NCBI GenBank assembly: GCA_963539695.1
Contig: CAUTOC010000009.1
Coordinates: forward strand, 1-64,000
Direction of reading: 5' to 3'
Length of the DNA: 64,000 bases
DNA from: Catonella sp963539695
Lineage (GTDB): Bacteria; Bacillota; Clostridia; Lachnospirales; Lachnospiraceae
Shown here: piece by piece, positions 24,762-34,180 of the stretch
Position numbering within the stretch: position 1 is the stretch's first letter
Layout of the letters: each line of letters opens with the position of its first letter
The notes under the pieces: model-generated
What the model saw: the letters and a program-made list of their open reading frames with translations, nothing else
What the model was told of the DNA's origin: nothing
Database searches by the model: none
Translations under genes and position numbers: made by a program

Positions 24762-26018
24762 TTATTTTGATAAACCCTTAAAATCAAGAGTAGCAAAATA
24801 GTCAGCCGGAGTTTCCGCCCTTCTTATAAGCTTAATTTCTCCCGTTTCAGTCATCAAAAGCTCTGCCGACCTTAACCTCCCGTTGTAGTTATAGCCCATA
24901 GCAAAACCATGTGCTCCTGTATCATGTATTACCAAATAATCTCCCATATCAATCTTAGGCAACATTCTGTCAACTGCAAATTTGTCATTATTTTCACAAA
25001 GTGAACCGGTTACATCATACTTAAACTCTTCTTTATCATCTTCCTTTCCGAGTACCGTTATATGATGATAAGCCCCGTACATAGCGGGACGCATAAGGTT
25101 TGCCGCACAGGCGTCCACACCTATGTATTCTTTATAAATATGTTTTTCATGCACAGCTTTTGTTACAAGATGTCCAAACGGTGCAAGCATAAACCTTCCA
25201 AGCTCGGTAAAAATACTTACATCTCCCATTCCGCTCGGTACAAGGATTTCCTCAAAAGCCTTTCTCACACCTTCGCCTATAACAAAGATGTCATTTGCCT
25301 GTTGTTCAGGTCTGTAAGGAACACCTACTCCTCCGGAAAGATTTACAAAGCCTATATGTATGCCACATTTTTCCTTCAGTTCTACTGCAAGCTTAAAAAG
25401 CTCTGCGGCAAGCATAGGATAATAGTCATTGGTTACGGTATTGCTTACTAAAAATGAATGGATACCGAATTCTTTTACTCCAAGTTCTTTAAGGCGGGAA
25501 AATGCTTCAAACATCTGCATCTTAGTCATACCGTACTTGGCATCACTCGGGTTGTCCATAATATCGTTGCTTACCTTAAATACTCCTCCCGGATTGTAAC
25601 GGCAGCTTATCTTCTCAGGTATTCCTGCACACTCTTTAAGGAAATCTATATGTGTAATATCATCAAGGTTGATTATTGCTCCAAGCTCTCTTGCCTTTAT
25701 GTATTCTTCGGCAGGAGTAACATTTGAAGAAAACATAATTTCCTCTCCCTTTATCCCGCAAGCTTCACTCATCATAAGCTCCGTAAGAGATGAACAGTCC
25801 GTCCCGCAGCCCTCTTCTTTAAGAATATTTAAAATATACGGATTAGGAGTTGCTTTTACCGCAAAATATTCCTTAAATCCCTTGTTCCAGCTAAAAGCTT
25901 TTTTCAGATTTTTTGCATTTTCACGAATCCCCTTTTCATCATAAATATGAAACGGGGTCGGATATGTTTTTACTATTTCTTTAACTTCATCTAATGTCAC
26001 AAATGGTATTTTTTTCAT
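24762..26018 (-). CDS. lysA: Diaminopimelate decarboxylase-like PLP enzyme
   Basis: A 418-residue fold III PLP-dependent decarboxylase. The lysine that binds PLP is in YFAVKATPNP. Further family motifs are GIHSFLVSN, NLSGGVGVPYRPEQQ, ELGRFML, and the CENND and GAHGFAMGYNYNGR segments near the C-terminus. The likely reaction is conversion of meso-diaminopimelate to lysine. Related arginine or carboxynorspermidine decarboxylases share the fold, so the substrate is not certain. The start at 26018 follows GGAGG. It is the last gene of a five-gene operon. Confidence 0.82.
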   Translation of the reverse strand: MKKIPFVTLDEVKEIVKTYPTPFHIYDEKGIRENAKNLKKAFSWNKGFKEYFAVKATPNPYILNILKEEGCGTDCSSLTELMMSEACGIKGEEIMFSSNVTPAEEYIKARELGAIINLDDITHIDFLKECAGIPEKISCRYNPGGVFKVSNDIMDNPSDAKYGMTKMQMFEAFSRLKELGVKEFGIHSFLVSNTVTNDYYPMLAAELFKLAVELKEKCGIHIGFVNLSGGVGVPYRPEQQANDIFVIGEGVRKAFEEILVPSGMGDVSIFTELGRFMLAPFGHLVTKAVHEKHIYKEYIGVDACAANLMRPAMYGAYHHITVLGKEDDKEEFKYDVTGSLCENNDKFAVDRMLPKIDMGDYLVIHDTGAHGFAMGYNYNGRLRSAELLMTETGEIKLIRRAETPADYFATLDFKGLSK

Positions 26019-26060
26019 AAAACCTCCGATTATACTATTATACAAAATTTTTTCTATATT

Positions 26061-27251
26061 TTAACGCTTACGCTTATTTCCTACTGATTTCACAGTTGAT
26101 ACAAATATCATAACGCAGCCTGCGACCGCAATCACGGAACCCGCTATCATCATTTTATTAGTTCCATACAAATCTATAAGAACCCCGCCAAGCACAGATG
26201 CAAATACTATGCTAAGCGTATTTGCCATAGTCATATAAGCCTGACCCTTAACACGGTCACTCTCCTCAACCACCTGATTTGCATAGTATACAGTTGCAAC
26301 AACAAAGGTTGCAAATCCGAATATCTGACAGACCTGAACTACATATAAGTTTGCTATATTAGGAACAAACAAGGTAAATATTATCTTAAACATAATACCG
26401 AGACTTCCAACTCTTACCCAAAAACTGCTGTCACGCTTTAAAATCATATAAGCGAAACCAAACATTACAGGTATCTCAAACATCGCCGCCAACGACAGAC
26501 AAAGTCCCATATTCATATAATTTCCGCCTTTAAGTGTTACAATCTGAAACAAAAATATATTAATAAGGTTATGTCCGACATAAGCACAGATTGCCCCTGC
26601 CACAAACAATGATACTTTAGGGTATTTAATTAAAAATGCTCTTGTGTCCGTTTTACTCTTAATTTCAACTTCCGTATTTCTTGCAGCCCTCTTAAAAGGA
26701 AACAATACCGTACCTAAAAACAACACTGCCGCCGACAGCATAGCGGCTATGGGTACAATACTGAGGTCATCACCCTTTACAAATACGCCTATTGTATTTA
26801 CTAAAATCGCATAGGTAAGAGATGCCGTTCCTCTTGCAGCTCCATAGTTAATCTTCTTCCCCTGATTCATCATCTCCATTGCTAATGAATTGGTAAGCGG
26901 AACCATTAACTGCATAACGGCTATAAGTGTTCCAAAAATTATACCTATAACCAAAGCAAAAGTATCACTTAATACAAGCAAAATCCCTGCCAGTACAAAC
27001 TGAAAACTTACAATCATAATTAACAGAGTCTTAACCGACTTGCTTTTTTCTTTATCTGCATACCCTGATATTATCGCCTGTAATATTACGGAAACTATAC
27101 AGCCTGCGGCAGAAACCGTTCCAATTTCCGTATTTGAAAATCCTTTCGCTAAGAGAAAGACCGATGTGTATCCCATAAGCGGTGCATACATAGCCCACAT
27201 TCCCACTTGTACCGCTATATAGTTTAGTGTAAGGTTGTTTTTTTCTTTCAT
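26061..27251 (-). CDS. Major facilitator superfamily transporter
   Basis: A 396-residue membrane protein with 12 predicted spans. The opening LNYIAVQVGMWAMYAPLMGY and GFSNTEIGTVSAAG resemble the LacY/nucleoside-proton symporter-like MFS_1 group. The loop SGYADKEKSKSV after the second span is a variant of the MFS signature. Substrate is unknown. It lies 42 bases upstream of the LysA-like gene and 22 bases after murD. Confidence 0.82.
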   Translation of the reverse strand: MKEKNNLTLNYIAVQVGMWAMYAPLMGYTSVFLLAKGFSNTEIGTVSAAGCIVSVILQAIISGYADKEKSKSVKTLLIMIVSFQFVLAGILLVLSDTFALVIGIIFGTLIAVMQLMVPLTNSLAMEMMNQGKKINYGAARGTASLTYAILVNTIGVFVKGDDLSIVPIAAMLSAAVLFLGTVLFPFKRAARNTEVEIKSKTDTRAFLIKYPKVSLFVAGAICAYVGHNLINIFLFQIVTLKGGNYMNMGLCLSLAAMFEIPVMFGFAYMILKRDSSFWVRVGSLGIMFKIIFTLFVPNIANLYVVQVCQIFGFATFVVATVYYANQVVEESDRVKGQAYMTMANTLSIVFASVLGGVLIDLYGTNKMMIAGSVIAVAGCVMIFVSTVKSVGNKRKR

Positions 27252-27273
27252 TTTTTCCTCAAAATATTTAAAC

Positions 27274-28680
27274 TTATTCTTTTAGCAACTTCTTAAAAAC
27301 TTCTCCTCTTTCTTCAAAGTTCTTAAAAATGCCATAACTTGCGGCGGCAGGGCTCATTATGCAGGATAATCCCGCCTTTGTTAATTTTTTAGCAAGCTTT
27401 ACGGCATCGCTTAGATTTTTTACAAGATAAATTCTCCCCGAATTATTAAGTTCTGCAAAACCCGCTTTTATTTCTTCTTTTATACGAATCCCTGTAGCTT
27501 CCATAAGAATGACATTGGGTACAGACGATGTTTCAAGGTATTTAATAAGAGGTTCATAATCTATACCCCTGTCCATTCCGCCTATAATGACAGTATCCGT
27601 ATCCTTTATAGTTTCCATAGCCTCTATTGCCGTAGCGGGAATTGTGGAAATAGAATCATCATAAAACTTAATTCCTGCTATATTACCTACAAATTCAAGA
27701 CGGTGTGCAAGAGCTTTATAAGTTTTAAGTGCCTTTTCAAAACCTTCCGCACTCACCCCCAAATCACTGCATACCGCAAATGCCACGGCTATATCAAAGA
27801 AATTATGAAAACCTTTAATAGCTGTTTCATCTTCATTTATACTTACAGTATAAGTTTTATGAGAAATGAAATTATTTTCTACAAATGTAGTAATATTTTC
27901 ATTGTTTTCAAATATTTTATCATCACGGTTAAAATCATAAATTACAGTAATATCCGACTTAGTTTCACCCTCTTTTGGAATTACACCCGTTCCGCAATAA
28001 AGTCTGTCGCCCGCTTTTTGATTTTTATAAATATTTTCTTTGGAATCCCTATACTTCTTAAAACTTCCATAATGATCAAGATGTTCCGGAAAAACATTCA
28101 GATACACCCCTATATGCGGGGAATATTTCCCATATTCAAGCTGATGACAGGAAAGTTCAAAAACTATTTTTGTATCATCTTTTATTTCATCCATCACTTC
28201 AAAGGCGGGGATACCTATATTCCCAACTAAAAGTGCATCAAAACCGTTTTCTTTTAATTCATGACAGATAAGAGTTGTGGTTGTGCTTTTACCCTTCGTA
28301 CCTGTTATGCCTATGGTTCTATCTCCGTATATTTTAAGAAAATATTCCGTTTGTGAGGTAATAAGTGCTTTATACTCTGAAAACGGTTTAGGAAGGACTA
28401 CACCCGGGCTTTTAAGAACTATGTCAAATTCATCCGTATGTGAAAGATATGAAACTCCTGTTATAACTCTTATTTCCGATGCAGCCGCACCGGCTTTACC
28501 TGCTATTTTATTAACTTCTTCTATGTTAATTTCATTTTGATCCGCTATAGCAAGCTCCTTTGCTCCTCCCGCCCTTATCACCGCTTCAAGATTAAGTTTT
28601 CCTTCCCTGCCAAAGCCAAGTATAAGTACCTTTTTTCCTGATATTTCTTCTTTTAATGCCTTTATAAGTTTATTTTCCAT
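27274..28680 (-). CDS. murD: UDP-N-acetylmuramoylalanine--D-glutamate ligase
   Basis: A 468-residue Mur ligase. It has the N-terminal Rossmann part (VLILGFGREGKLNL), the ATP loop GITGTKGKSTTTTL, FELSCHQLEYG, LNVFPEHLDHYGS, and the C-terminal domain with YDDSISTIPATA and GGMDRGIDY. It would add D-glutamate to UDP-MurNAc-L-alanine. It is not in a division/cell-wall cluster here but between cupin and MFS genes, so it may be a second or relocated copy. Confidence 0.85.
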   Translation of the reverse strand: MENKLIKALKEEISGKKVLILGFGREGKLNLEAVIRAGGAKELAIADQNEINIEEVNKIAGKAGAAASEIRVITGVSYLSHTDEFDIVLKSPGVVLPKPFSEYKALITSQTEYFLKIYGDRTIGITGTKGKSTTTTLICHELKENGFDALLVGNIGIPAFEVMDEIKDDTKIVFELSCHQLEYGKYSPHIGVYLNVFPEHLDHYGSFKKYRDSKENIYKNQKAGDRLYCGTGVIPKEGETKSDITVIYDFNRDDKIFENNENITTFVENNFISHKTYTVSINEDETAIKGFHNFFDIAVAFAVCSDLGVSAEGFEKALKTYKALAHRLEFVGNIAGIKFYDDSISTIPATAIEAMETIKDTDTVIIGGMDRGIDYEPLIKYLETSSVPNVILMEATGIRIKEEIKAGFAELNNSGRIYLVKNLSDAVKLAKKLTKAGLSCIMSPAAASYGIFKNFEERGEVFKKLLKE

Positions 28681-28701
28681 GAGATATCTCTCTTTTGTAA
28701 T

Positions 28702-28989
28702 TTATACAGTTTTAATCTTTACCGCTAATACTTGGCTGTCTTTAAGTGCCGTCATTCTATGCGGCATATTGCTCGGTACTTCAAGTAATTCAAGACTTTT
28801 AAGAGTAACCTCATCCTCCGTAATAAACAAAATTTCACCTTCTATTACAAAGATTAAAATTTCTGCTTCATTTTTATACTCGGGAACTTCATTACCCGCC
28901 TTTAATGACAGGTGCACTATCTCATATTTATCTTTACTTGTTACAATCCTGCCAAGCAAGGTAGCCGGGTCTAAAAAATGCTTTTCCAT
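28702..28989 (-). CDS. Small cupin-domain protein
   Basis: A 95-residue single-domain cupin. The two motif regions are recognisable (EIVHLSLKAGNEVPEYKNEA and IFVIEGEILFI, then LEVPSNMPHRM), but most metal-binding histidines of motif 1 are absent. Function is unknown; such proteins can be small-molecule binding or regulatory. It lies in the operon between the M18 peptidase and murD, with gaps of 41 and 21 bases. Confidence 0.75.
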   Translation of the reverse strand: MEKHFLDPATLLGRIVTSKDKYEIVHLSLKAGNEVPEYKNEAEILIFVIEGEILFITEDEVTLKSLELLEVPSNMPHRMTALKDSQVLAVKIKTV

Positions 28990-29030
28990 AATTATTTTTC
29001 TCCTATTTTTACTTATAAATTACCTATTTT

Positions 29031-30329
29031 TTAATCAAGCTTTGCACTTATATCTGTTTCAAAAAACTTCTTCATAGCCTCTTCAAGATAATAAGTATCT
29101 TTTACACCGCCACTCTCATAAGGTGAGTGCATAGCCCATTGTGCCATACCTATATCCACGGCATTTAATGATACCTGAGCATTTGAAATATTGCCAAGTG
29201 TAGAGCCTCCCGCCATATCGGAACGGTTAACAAATGTTTGTATAGGCACTCCCGCCTCCTTACATATATCCTTAAATACAGCTCCCGATACCGCATCTGT
29301 GGTATATTTTTGATTTGCATTATATTTGATAACTACCCCCTTATTAACCATAGGCTTGTTGCAAGGATCCGCTTTTTTTGTATAGTTCGGATGTAGTGAA
29401 TGTGCATTGTCCGCAGATACCATAAAGCTATTTGCTACCGACCTGAAATAGCTTTCCTCATCTCCTCCCAGTGCATTATTAATTCTTACAAGCACATCTT
29501 TAAGAAAAGTGGAGGCTGCTCCCTGCTTTGTCCCCGACCCCACTTCTTCATTGTCAAACACACAATGAAGTGCAATATTATTCTTATTTTCAGCTTTTAT
29601 TATACTTTCCGCTCCTGCAAATACACATTGAAGGTCATCTAATCTGCCGGCAGCTATAAATTCATTATTTGCTCCCCAAATAGTACCTTTTACCCTGTTT
29701 GTCAGGAAAAGATCGGTATCAAGAATGTTTGCTTTTGAAATATCCAATTCTTTTGCGATTATATCGTATAATGTTACATCTGAACTGATTTCTGCGAATA
29801 TAGGCTGTGTATCTGTCTGTGCATTATATTTATATCCCTCATTTGCTTCACGATTCATGTGTATTGCAAGATTCGGCATCATAATTATATCTCTGTCTAT
29901 ATGCAGCAAATGCTCTTTAATCTTCTCCCCGCTCTTTACCATAACTCTTCCTGCTATGCCGAGAGGTCTGTCAAACCAAGGAGCCATAAGCATTCCGCCG
30001 TACTTCTCAACATTTAATTTAACAAAATTCTTCTCTGTATTAATTTCCGCATTTGCCTTAATCTTAAAAGTCGGCGAATCGCTGTGGGCTGAGGTTATAT
30101 TAAATCCTTTATAGTCCTCTTTCGGTACTTTAAATGCTATAATTGCCGTATTATTTCTTGTGACAAAATAATTTTCACCTTTCTTTATTTCAAATTTTTC
30201 TTTCTCATAAAGCCTCTTAAAGCCGGCTTTTTCATACATTTTACAAAGGGCAGCAACTGCATGAAAAGGACTCGGGTTGGCATCAAGAAAATCAATCAGC
30301 CTTTTAGAGGCTTCAACATATTTATCCAT
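29031..30329 (-). CDS. M18 family aminopeptidase (second of two)
   Basis: A 432-residue aspartyl aminopeptidase-like enzyme of the usual M18 length. It begins with RLIDFLDANPSPFHAVA and has the motifs SAHSDSPTFK, FDNEEVGSGT, HSLHPN and MHSPYE that hold the zinc ions and catalytic residues. It removes acidic N-terminal residues from peptides. It is the first gene of the operon that runs to the LysA-like gene. It is clearly diverged from the 9961-11385 enzyme, so the two are not recent duplicates. Confidence 0.92.
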   Translation of the reverse strand: MDKYVEASKRLIDFLDANPSPFHAVAALCKMYEKAGFKRLYEKEKFEIKKGENYFVTRNNTAIIAFKVPKEDYKGFNITSAHSDSPTFKIKANAEINTEKNFVKLNVEKYGGMLMAPWFDRPLGIAGRVMVKSGEKIKEHLLHIDRDIIMMPNLAIHMNREANEGYKYNAQTDTQPIFAEISSDVTLYDIIAKELDISKANILDTDLFLTNRVKGTIWGANNEFIAAGRLDDLQCVFAGAESIIKAENKNNIALHCVFDNEEVGSGTKQGAASTFLKDVLVRINNALGGDEESYFRSVANSFMVSADNAHSLHPNYTKKADPCNKPMVNKGVVIKYNANQKYTTDAVSGAVFKDICKEAGVPIQTFVNRSDMAGGSTLGNISNAQVSLNAVDIGMAQWAMHSPYESGGVKDTYYLEEAMKKFFETDISAKLD

Positions 30330-30553
30330 AACTCTTTCCTTTCATAAATATTAACTCTTATTAAGCATTTTACCAAAACTTTTTTTGCCATTCAAGGTTT
30401 ACTATACTTCATCTTGAAATTAAGTACAATTTATTTTTTTCATCTCATCTGTGCATAAATAGATACATTCATAATTTCTATTGAAAATATTTTCATTACT
30501 GATATACTTAATAAAACAGCATAAAACTATGATAATTTGTTGGAGAAATATAT

Positions 30554-31891
30554 ATGAGATTTAAAGCTTTACTTGTTTTTTTATTCATTTTCTTCTTATG
30601 TCTGCCTGTCACCTCCTGTTCAAACAATATTACAAGACCGATAATAGAAGACACCGAAATATCTCTTTGGACTTATCCTATAGGGGACTGGGGAAATGAA
30701 GAAACGGTCAAAGACCTGATTAAAACTTTTAATGAAGTTCACCCTGAAATTACCGTAAAATTTAAATTACTTGATTACAGCTATGGAGATAAAGAAATAA
30801 ATCATGCCGTTAAATTCGGAAAAGCTCCCGACATTATAATTGAAGGCCCTGAAAGACTTGTTGCCGGTTGGGGCAAATGCGGATTTATGGTTGACATTTC
30901 AGACCTTTATACAGACGCATCCAAAGATATATACGAAAATGTCGTCCTTGCCTGCCGTTCAGATGACGGAAAGTTTTACGAATATCCTTTATGTATGGCT
31001 ACTCACTGTATGGCAATAAATAAAAGGATATTTAAAGAAGCGGATGCGTTAAAATACATCAATACACTAAATCATACTTGGACTACCGAAAACTTTTTTA
31101 AAGCCGTAAATGCAATATACAATCATGGATATAAAAATGTCCTATCTGTCTATTGTAACGGACAAAGCGGAGACCAAGGAAGCAGAGCCCTTATAAACAA
31201 CCTTTATGGCGGCTCATATACCGATAATTACCACCAATCATATACAATAGATTCTACTCAAAATATAGCAGCCGTTTCTGCACTTATATCCCAAAAGGGA
31301 ATTAAAATAGATCCCGACTTAACCGGAAGCGAAGAAATTGCTAAGTTTCGTAAAGGCGAACTCGCTATGTCAATCTGCTGGAATCCTTCCGCACATAATA
31401 ATAATTTGGGTAGTCCTGCCGGAAAAACAATCAACGGCGATGAAATTATTCCTATGCACTTTCCTGCTCCTGATGCCTCTTCTAAGCTTGTAGGCGGAAT
31501 TTGGGGGTTCGGAATTTTTGATAATGGAAATAAAAATAAAATTGAAGCTGCCAAGATTTTTATTGACTATATGGCAAATAATCCGGAGGGAGTAAAAAAG
31601 GCTGTAACGGCAAGCCACTTTTTCCCTGTTCATAAAACTCTAACCGGTGTTTACACAGGTACAAAAGTAGAAAATACAATGGATTTATTTTCAGATCATT
31701 TTATGCTGTCTATGGGCGATTATTATCAGGTAACTCCCGGCTGGTCTAAGGTTCGCCCCCTTTGGTGGAAAACCCTTCAGAGTATAGCAAATGGTAAGGA
31801 TATTAAAAAAGCTCTTAACGAGTGCAATTCTAAAGCAAATAAAATTGCTGATAAAGTCAAGATTGATTTAAACCTGAAACACCTGCATTAA
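30554..31891 (+). CDS. Extracellular solute-binding lipoprotein (sugar ABC type), orphan
   Basis: A 445-residue secreted lipoprotein. A hydrophobic signal peptide ends in the lipobox VTSC, with the modified cysteine at residue 22. The mature part has the family 1 binding-protein pattern: ISLWTYPIGDW, APDIIIEGPERL, a central hinge and C-terminal NPEGVKKAV with WWKTLQSIANG. It would bind a sugar or oligosaccharide outside the membrane. No permease or ATPase genes adjoin it; it stands alone between a divergent peptidase operon and a convergent arcC. The ribosome binding site TTGGAG precedes the ATG. Confidence 0.87.
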   Translation: MRFKALLVFLFIFFLCLPVTSCSNNITRPIIEDTEISLWTYPIGDWGNEETVKDLIKTFNEVHPEITVKFKLLDYSYGDKEINHAVKFGKAPDIIIEGPERLVAGWGKCGFMVDISDLYTDASKDIYENVVLACRSDDGKFYEYPLCMATHCMAINKRIFKEADALKYINTLNHTWTTENFFKAVNAIYNHGYKNVLSVYCNGQSGDQGSRALINNLYGGSYTDNYHQSYTIDSTQNIAAVSALISQKGIKIDPDLTGSEEIAKFRKGELAMSICWNPSAHNNNLGSPAGKTINGDEIIPMHFPAPDASSKLVGGIWGFGIFDNGNKNKIEAAKIFIDYMANNPEGVKKAVTASHFFPVHKTLTGVYTGTKVENTMDLFSDHFMLSMGDYYQVTPGWSKVRPLWWKTLQSIANGKDIKKALNECNSKANKIADKVKIDLNLKHLH

Positions 31892-31954
31892 GGAAGATTT
31901 TTATATTATTAAACTGTGAGCAGCATTTTACACTTATTTTAAGTTAAGTAAAAA

Positions 31955-32008
31955 GAACTGTCATATTAAGAAAATTATACTATACATTTTCTCTAATATG
32001 ACAGCTCC
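31955..32008. repeat. Short palindromic repeat, family A-like, copy 4
   Basis: AACTGTCATATTA at the left and TAATATGACAGCT at the right pair almost perfectly around an AT-rich loop of about 28 bases. The core GTCATATTA resembles the GTCGCATTAA end of the other copies, but the unit is shorter. It lies between convergent genes and probably ends transcription from both. Confidence 0.5.
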
Positions 32009-32042
32009 TATGCTGTTAACATATTTAACCGCAATATAAATC

Positions 32043-32981
32043 TTAACCGCTGATTATAGTTCCGGCTCTTCCCTTTACTGCAAGCATAACTTTGTCCATA
32101 GAAGTTATTATAGCTCTTTTACCGTTTCCGGCAGATACAAACTCTACCGCAGCCTCTATCTTTGCAAGGTCAAGCCCTTTTTCAAAATTCCCCTCTTCCA
32201 TATATTTTCCGGCTTCCGCCACTGTAATTTCAAAAAGCGGCATTTCCTCCTTTGTGCCTTTATGCACAATCAAGTTATCTTTATTTGTCAAGAAAATTAT
32301 TTCATCCGCTCCAAGCATCTGCCCAAGTCTTGATGCCGTAAAATCCTTCTCTATAATGGCGCTCGCACCTTTAAGAGCGGTTCCCTGCTGCATTACAGGT
32401 ATTCCGCCTCCGCCACAGGCAATTACCACCTGATCTGCATCCACAAGAGTTCTGACAGCATCTATTTCATATATATCAATCGGTCTCGGTGAAGGGATTA
32501 CTCTTCTAAATCCTTTCTCCTCCTCAACTACAAAGTTACCTTTATTTACTTCCGCATCTGCTTCATCACGATTCATATATCTTCCGATAACTTTGGTCGG
32601 GTTGGTAAATGCCTTATCAAAAGGATCAACTCTTACCTGAGTAATAACAGTAGAAACAGTTTTATATATGCCTCTGTTAAGCAAAGCCTCTCTGATGCCG
32701 TTTTGCAAATCATAACCTATATAGCCTTGGCTGAGTGCACCGCAAACCGACATAGGTGCTACGGAAAACTCCGGCTCAAGCCTCGAATATTCGGTCATTG
32801 CAGTATGAAGCATACCTATCTGTTCCCCGTTACTGTGCGTAATCACAACTCTGTAGCCTGCCAGTATAATATCTGCTATTTTTTCAGCTGCCGTCTTTAC
32901 ATTTTCCTTCTGCTTAGGTATAGTCTTTCCAAACGCATTTCTTCCAAGAGCCACAACAACCAATTTCTTTTCATTTTCCAT
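32043..32981 (-). CDS. arcC: Carbamate kinase
   Basis: A 312-residue amino-acid-kinase-fold enzyme. It has ALGRNAFGKTIPKQKENV, SNGEQIG, a long insertion with NPTKVIGRYM, ACGGGGIPV, EKDFTASRLG and FLTNKDNL. It transfers phosphate between carbamoyl phosphate and ADP to yield ATP, the last step of arginine or purine fermentation. The usual ALGGNA motif is ALGRNA here. The start at 32981 follows GGAGGGG; an in-frame ATG lies four codons earlier. No arcA or arcB is nearby. Confidence 0.92.
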   Translation of the reverse strand: MENEKKLVVVALGRNAFGKTIPKQKENVKTAAEKIADIILAGYRVVITHSNGEQIGMLHTAMTEYSRLEPEFSVAPMSVCGALSQGYIGYDLQNGIREALLNRGIYKTVSTVITQVRVDPFDKAFTNPTKVIGRYMNRDEADAEVNKGNFVVEEEKGFRRVIPSPRPIDIYEIDAVRTLVDADQVVIACGGGGIPVMQQGTALKGASAIIEKDFTASRLGQMLGADEIIFLTNKDNLIVHKGTKEEMPLFEITVAEAGKYMEEGNFEKGLDLAKIEAAVEFVSAGNGKRAIITSMDKVMLAVKGRAGTIISG

Positions 32982-33033
32982 AATCCCCTCCAAATAAAGC
33001 CAACCGCTTTTCCCCGTGAACCGAGGATATATT

Positions 33034-33669
33034 TTATTTCTTTAAGCGTGGAATTATTCTCATAATTGCAGTAAGTACCACAAAAAGGAGAATACTGTCA
33101 AGCGGTATCATAATCAGGTTTTTTATCAATCTTACCGGCATAAGCGTTATAAAAGCTTCTCCTTTTTCAAATGCCATAAGACATGTTCCCATACCCGCAT
33201 TTATGAAGATTTTTACCAAACTTTGTGCAAATACTATCCGCATAAAACTTACCGGTTTCTTATAAAGTACAATCCCAAATATAATTCCTGCAAGCATCGC
33301 CATAGCTGTATAGCCGAAACTGAATGTGCCGGTCGGTTTCATTATAAATTTAACTATATCCATAACTCCGCCATATACAGCCCCTACCGCCGGTCCGAAC
33401 ATAAAATCAACCATACGGTTAGGTAGCCACGCATAGGTTACTGTAAATGGTCCAAAAGGTATGGTAGCAAACATTTTAAGTATAATTCCCAATGCTCCCA
33501 ACAAACCACACAAAATTATCGTGTGCAGGCTTTTAAATTCCCCTGCCGATGTAGCAAAAGTCTTTGGCAGGGCTGCTGTTTCTTTTACAAAGTTTACAGG
33601 AAAATTAACAATTCCCTGAAGCTCTGAAAACAGAAAATTTTTCTTAGTTACTTCTTTTTCGTTCATCAT
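33034..33669 (-). CDS. folT: ECF transporter substrate-binding subunit for folate
   Basis: A 211-residue membrane protein with about six spans (the first around SLHTIILCGLLGALGIILKM). The signature FGPFTVTYAWLPNRMVDFMF, GAVYGGVMDIVKFI and FGYTAMAML fits the folate-type S component of ECF vitamin transporters. It works with a shared EcfA-A'-T module encoded elsewhere. A tetrahydrofolate riboswitch immediately upstream confirms the substrate class. AAGGAGG precedes two adjacent ATG codons. Confidence 0.92.
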   Translation of the reverse strand: MMNEKEVTKKNFLFSELQGIVNFPVNFVKETAALPKTFATSAGEFKSLHTIILCGLLGALGIILKMFATIPFGPFTVTYAWLPNRMVDFMFGPAVGAVYGGVMDIVKFIMKPTGTFSFGYTAMAMLAGIIFGIVLYKKPVSFMRIVFAQSLVKIFINAGMGTCLMAFEKGEAFITLMPVRLIKNLIMIPLDSILLFVVLTAIMRIIPRLKK

Positions 33670-33727
33670 CTTAACCTCCTTTGCAGTTTATCCATACTAC
33701 AAAAGAGCCTAAAATGCCCTAATGTAA

Positions 33728-33826
33728 CAGCGGGATGCGGAAATCTAATCGCAAGCCTTAAACTCTTCGTTCTGCCGGCAACTCCCCGTCCGTCAGACAC
33801 TTTACGCTAAATTTCCTACTCTGCTT
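33728..33826 (-). promoter_or_regulatory. Tetrahydrofolate riboswitch upstream of folT
   Basis: On the minus strand the leader contains the conserved landmarks of the THF aptamer (Rfam RF01831) in order: AGAGUAG at the 5' end, GCGUAAAGUGU, a GGGGAGUUG core, AACGAAG, and GCAUCCCGCU at the 3' end pairing back to the start region. Tetrahydrofolate binding normally lowers folate transporter expression. The 57 bases between aptamer and folT show no clear intrinsic terminator, so control of translation is more likely. Confidence 0.82.
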
Positions 33827-33907
33827 TTAACATGTTTATTTGTAACTTCTAAAGTATAAAGCAGAACTATTTTCCTGTCAAGCAAGTATAAATGACAAAA
33901 ATACATG

Positions 33908-33948
33908 AAAAAAAGCCCCCACCCGACAGACTGTTCCGTCAAACAAGG
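33908..33948 (-). terminator. Terminator of tRNA-Lys
   Basis: On the minus strand CCTTGTTTGAC (33948-33938) can pair with GTCGGGTGGGG (33926-33916) through many G-U pairs around a loop of about 11 bases. Seven T follow (33914-33908). It begins 10 bases after the tRNA. Confidence 0.55.
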
Positions 33949-33957
33949 ACCTCTGAA

Positions 33958-34030
33958 TGCGTCTTCAGGGGCTCGAACCCTGGACACCCTGATTAAGAGT
34001 CAGGTGCTCTACCAGCTGAGCTAAAGACGC
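33958..34030 (-). tRNA. tRNA-Lys (anticodon CUU)
   Basis: A 73-base cloverleaf. The acceptor stem is GCGTCTT/AAGACGC, the D arm AGCTCAGCTGGTAGAGC, the anticodon stem-loop CCTGACTCTTAATCAGG (CUU anticodon, lysine), and the T arm has GGTTCGAGCCC. No CCA is encoded. A good promoter lies 26 bases upstream. Confidence 0.95.
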
Positions 34031-34055
34031 ATACACTTTATTGAACGCAAGAGAT

Positions 34056-34084
34056 ATTATATACTATTTCAGAGTAAAATGCAA
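34056..34084 (-). promoter_or_regulatory. Sigma-A promoter of tRNA-Lys
   Basis: On the minus strand TTGCAT (34084-34079) and TATAAT (34061-34056) are separated by 17 bases. The -10 box lies 25 bases before the tRNA 5' end. Confidence 0.75.
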
Positions 34085-34180
34085 TAAAAACTTTCTTTAA
34101 AATTTGCACTATTTTTATAGTCTTTTTATATATTTGATTGTGAGTTTTTGACAATGTTACAGCAAACTGATTATCCTTTT

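Noticed and set aside
27703..28230. 175-codon plus-strand open frame
   Set aside because: It is antisense to murD, whose motifs are intact, and is rich in Phe, Ile and Lys as expected of a shadow frame.
33802..33987. 61-codon minus-strand open frame
   Set aside because: It overlaps the tRNA-Lys gene and its terminator and has no ribosome binding site.
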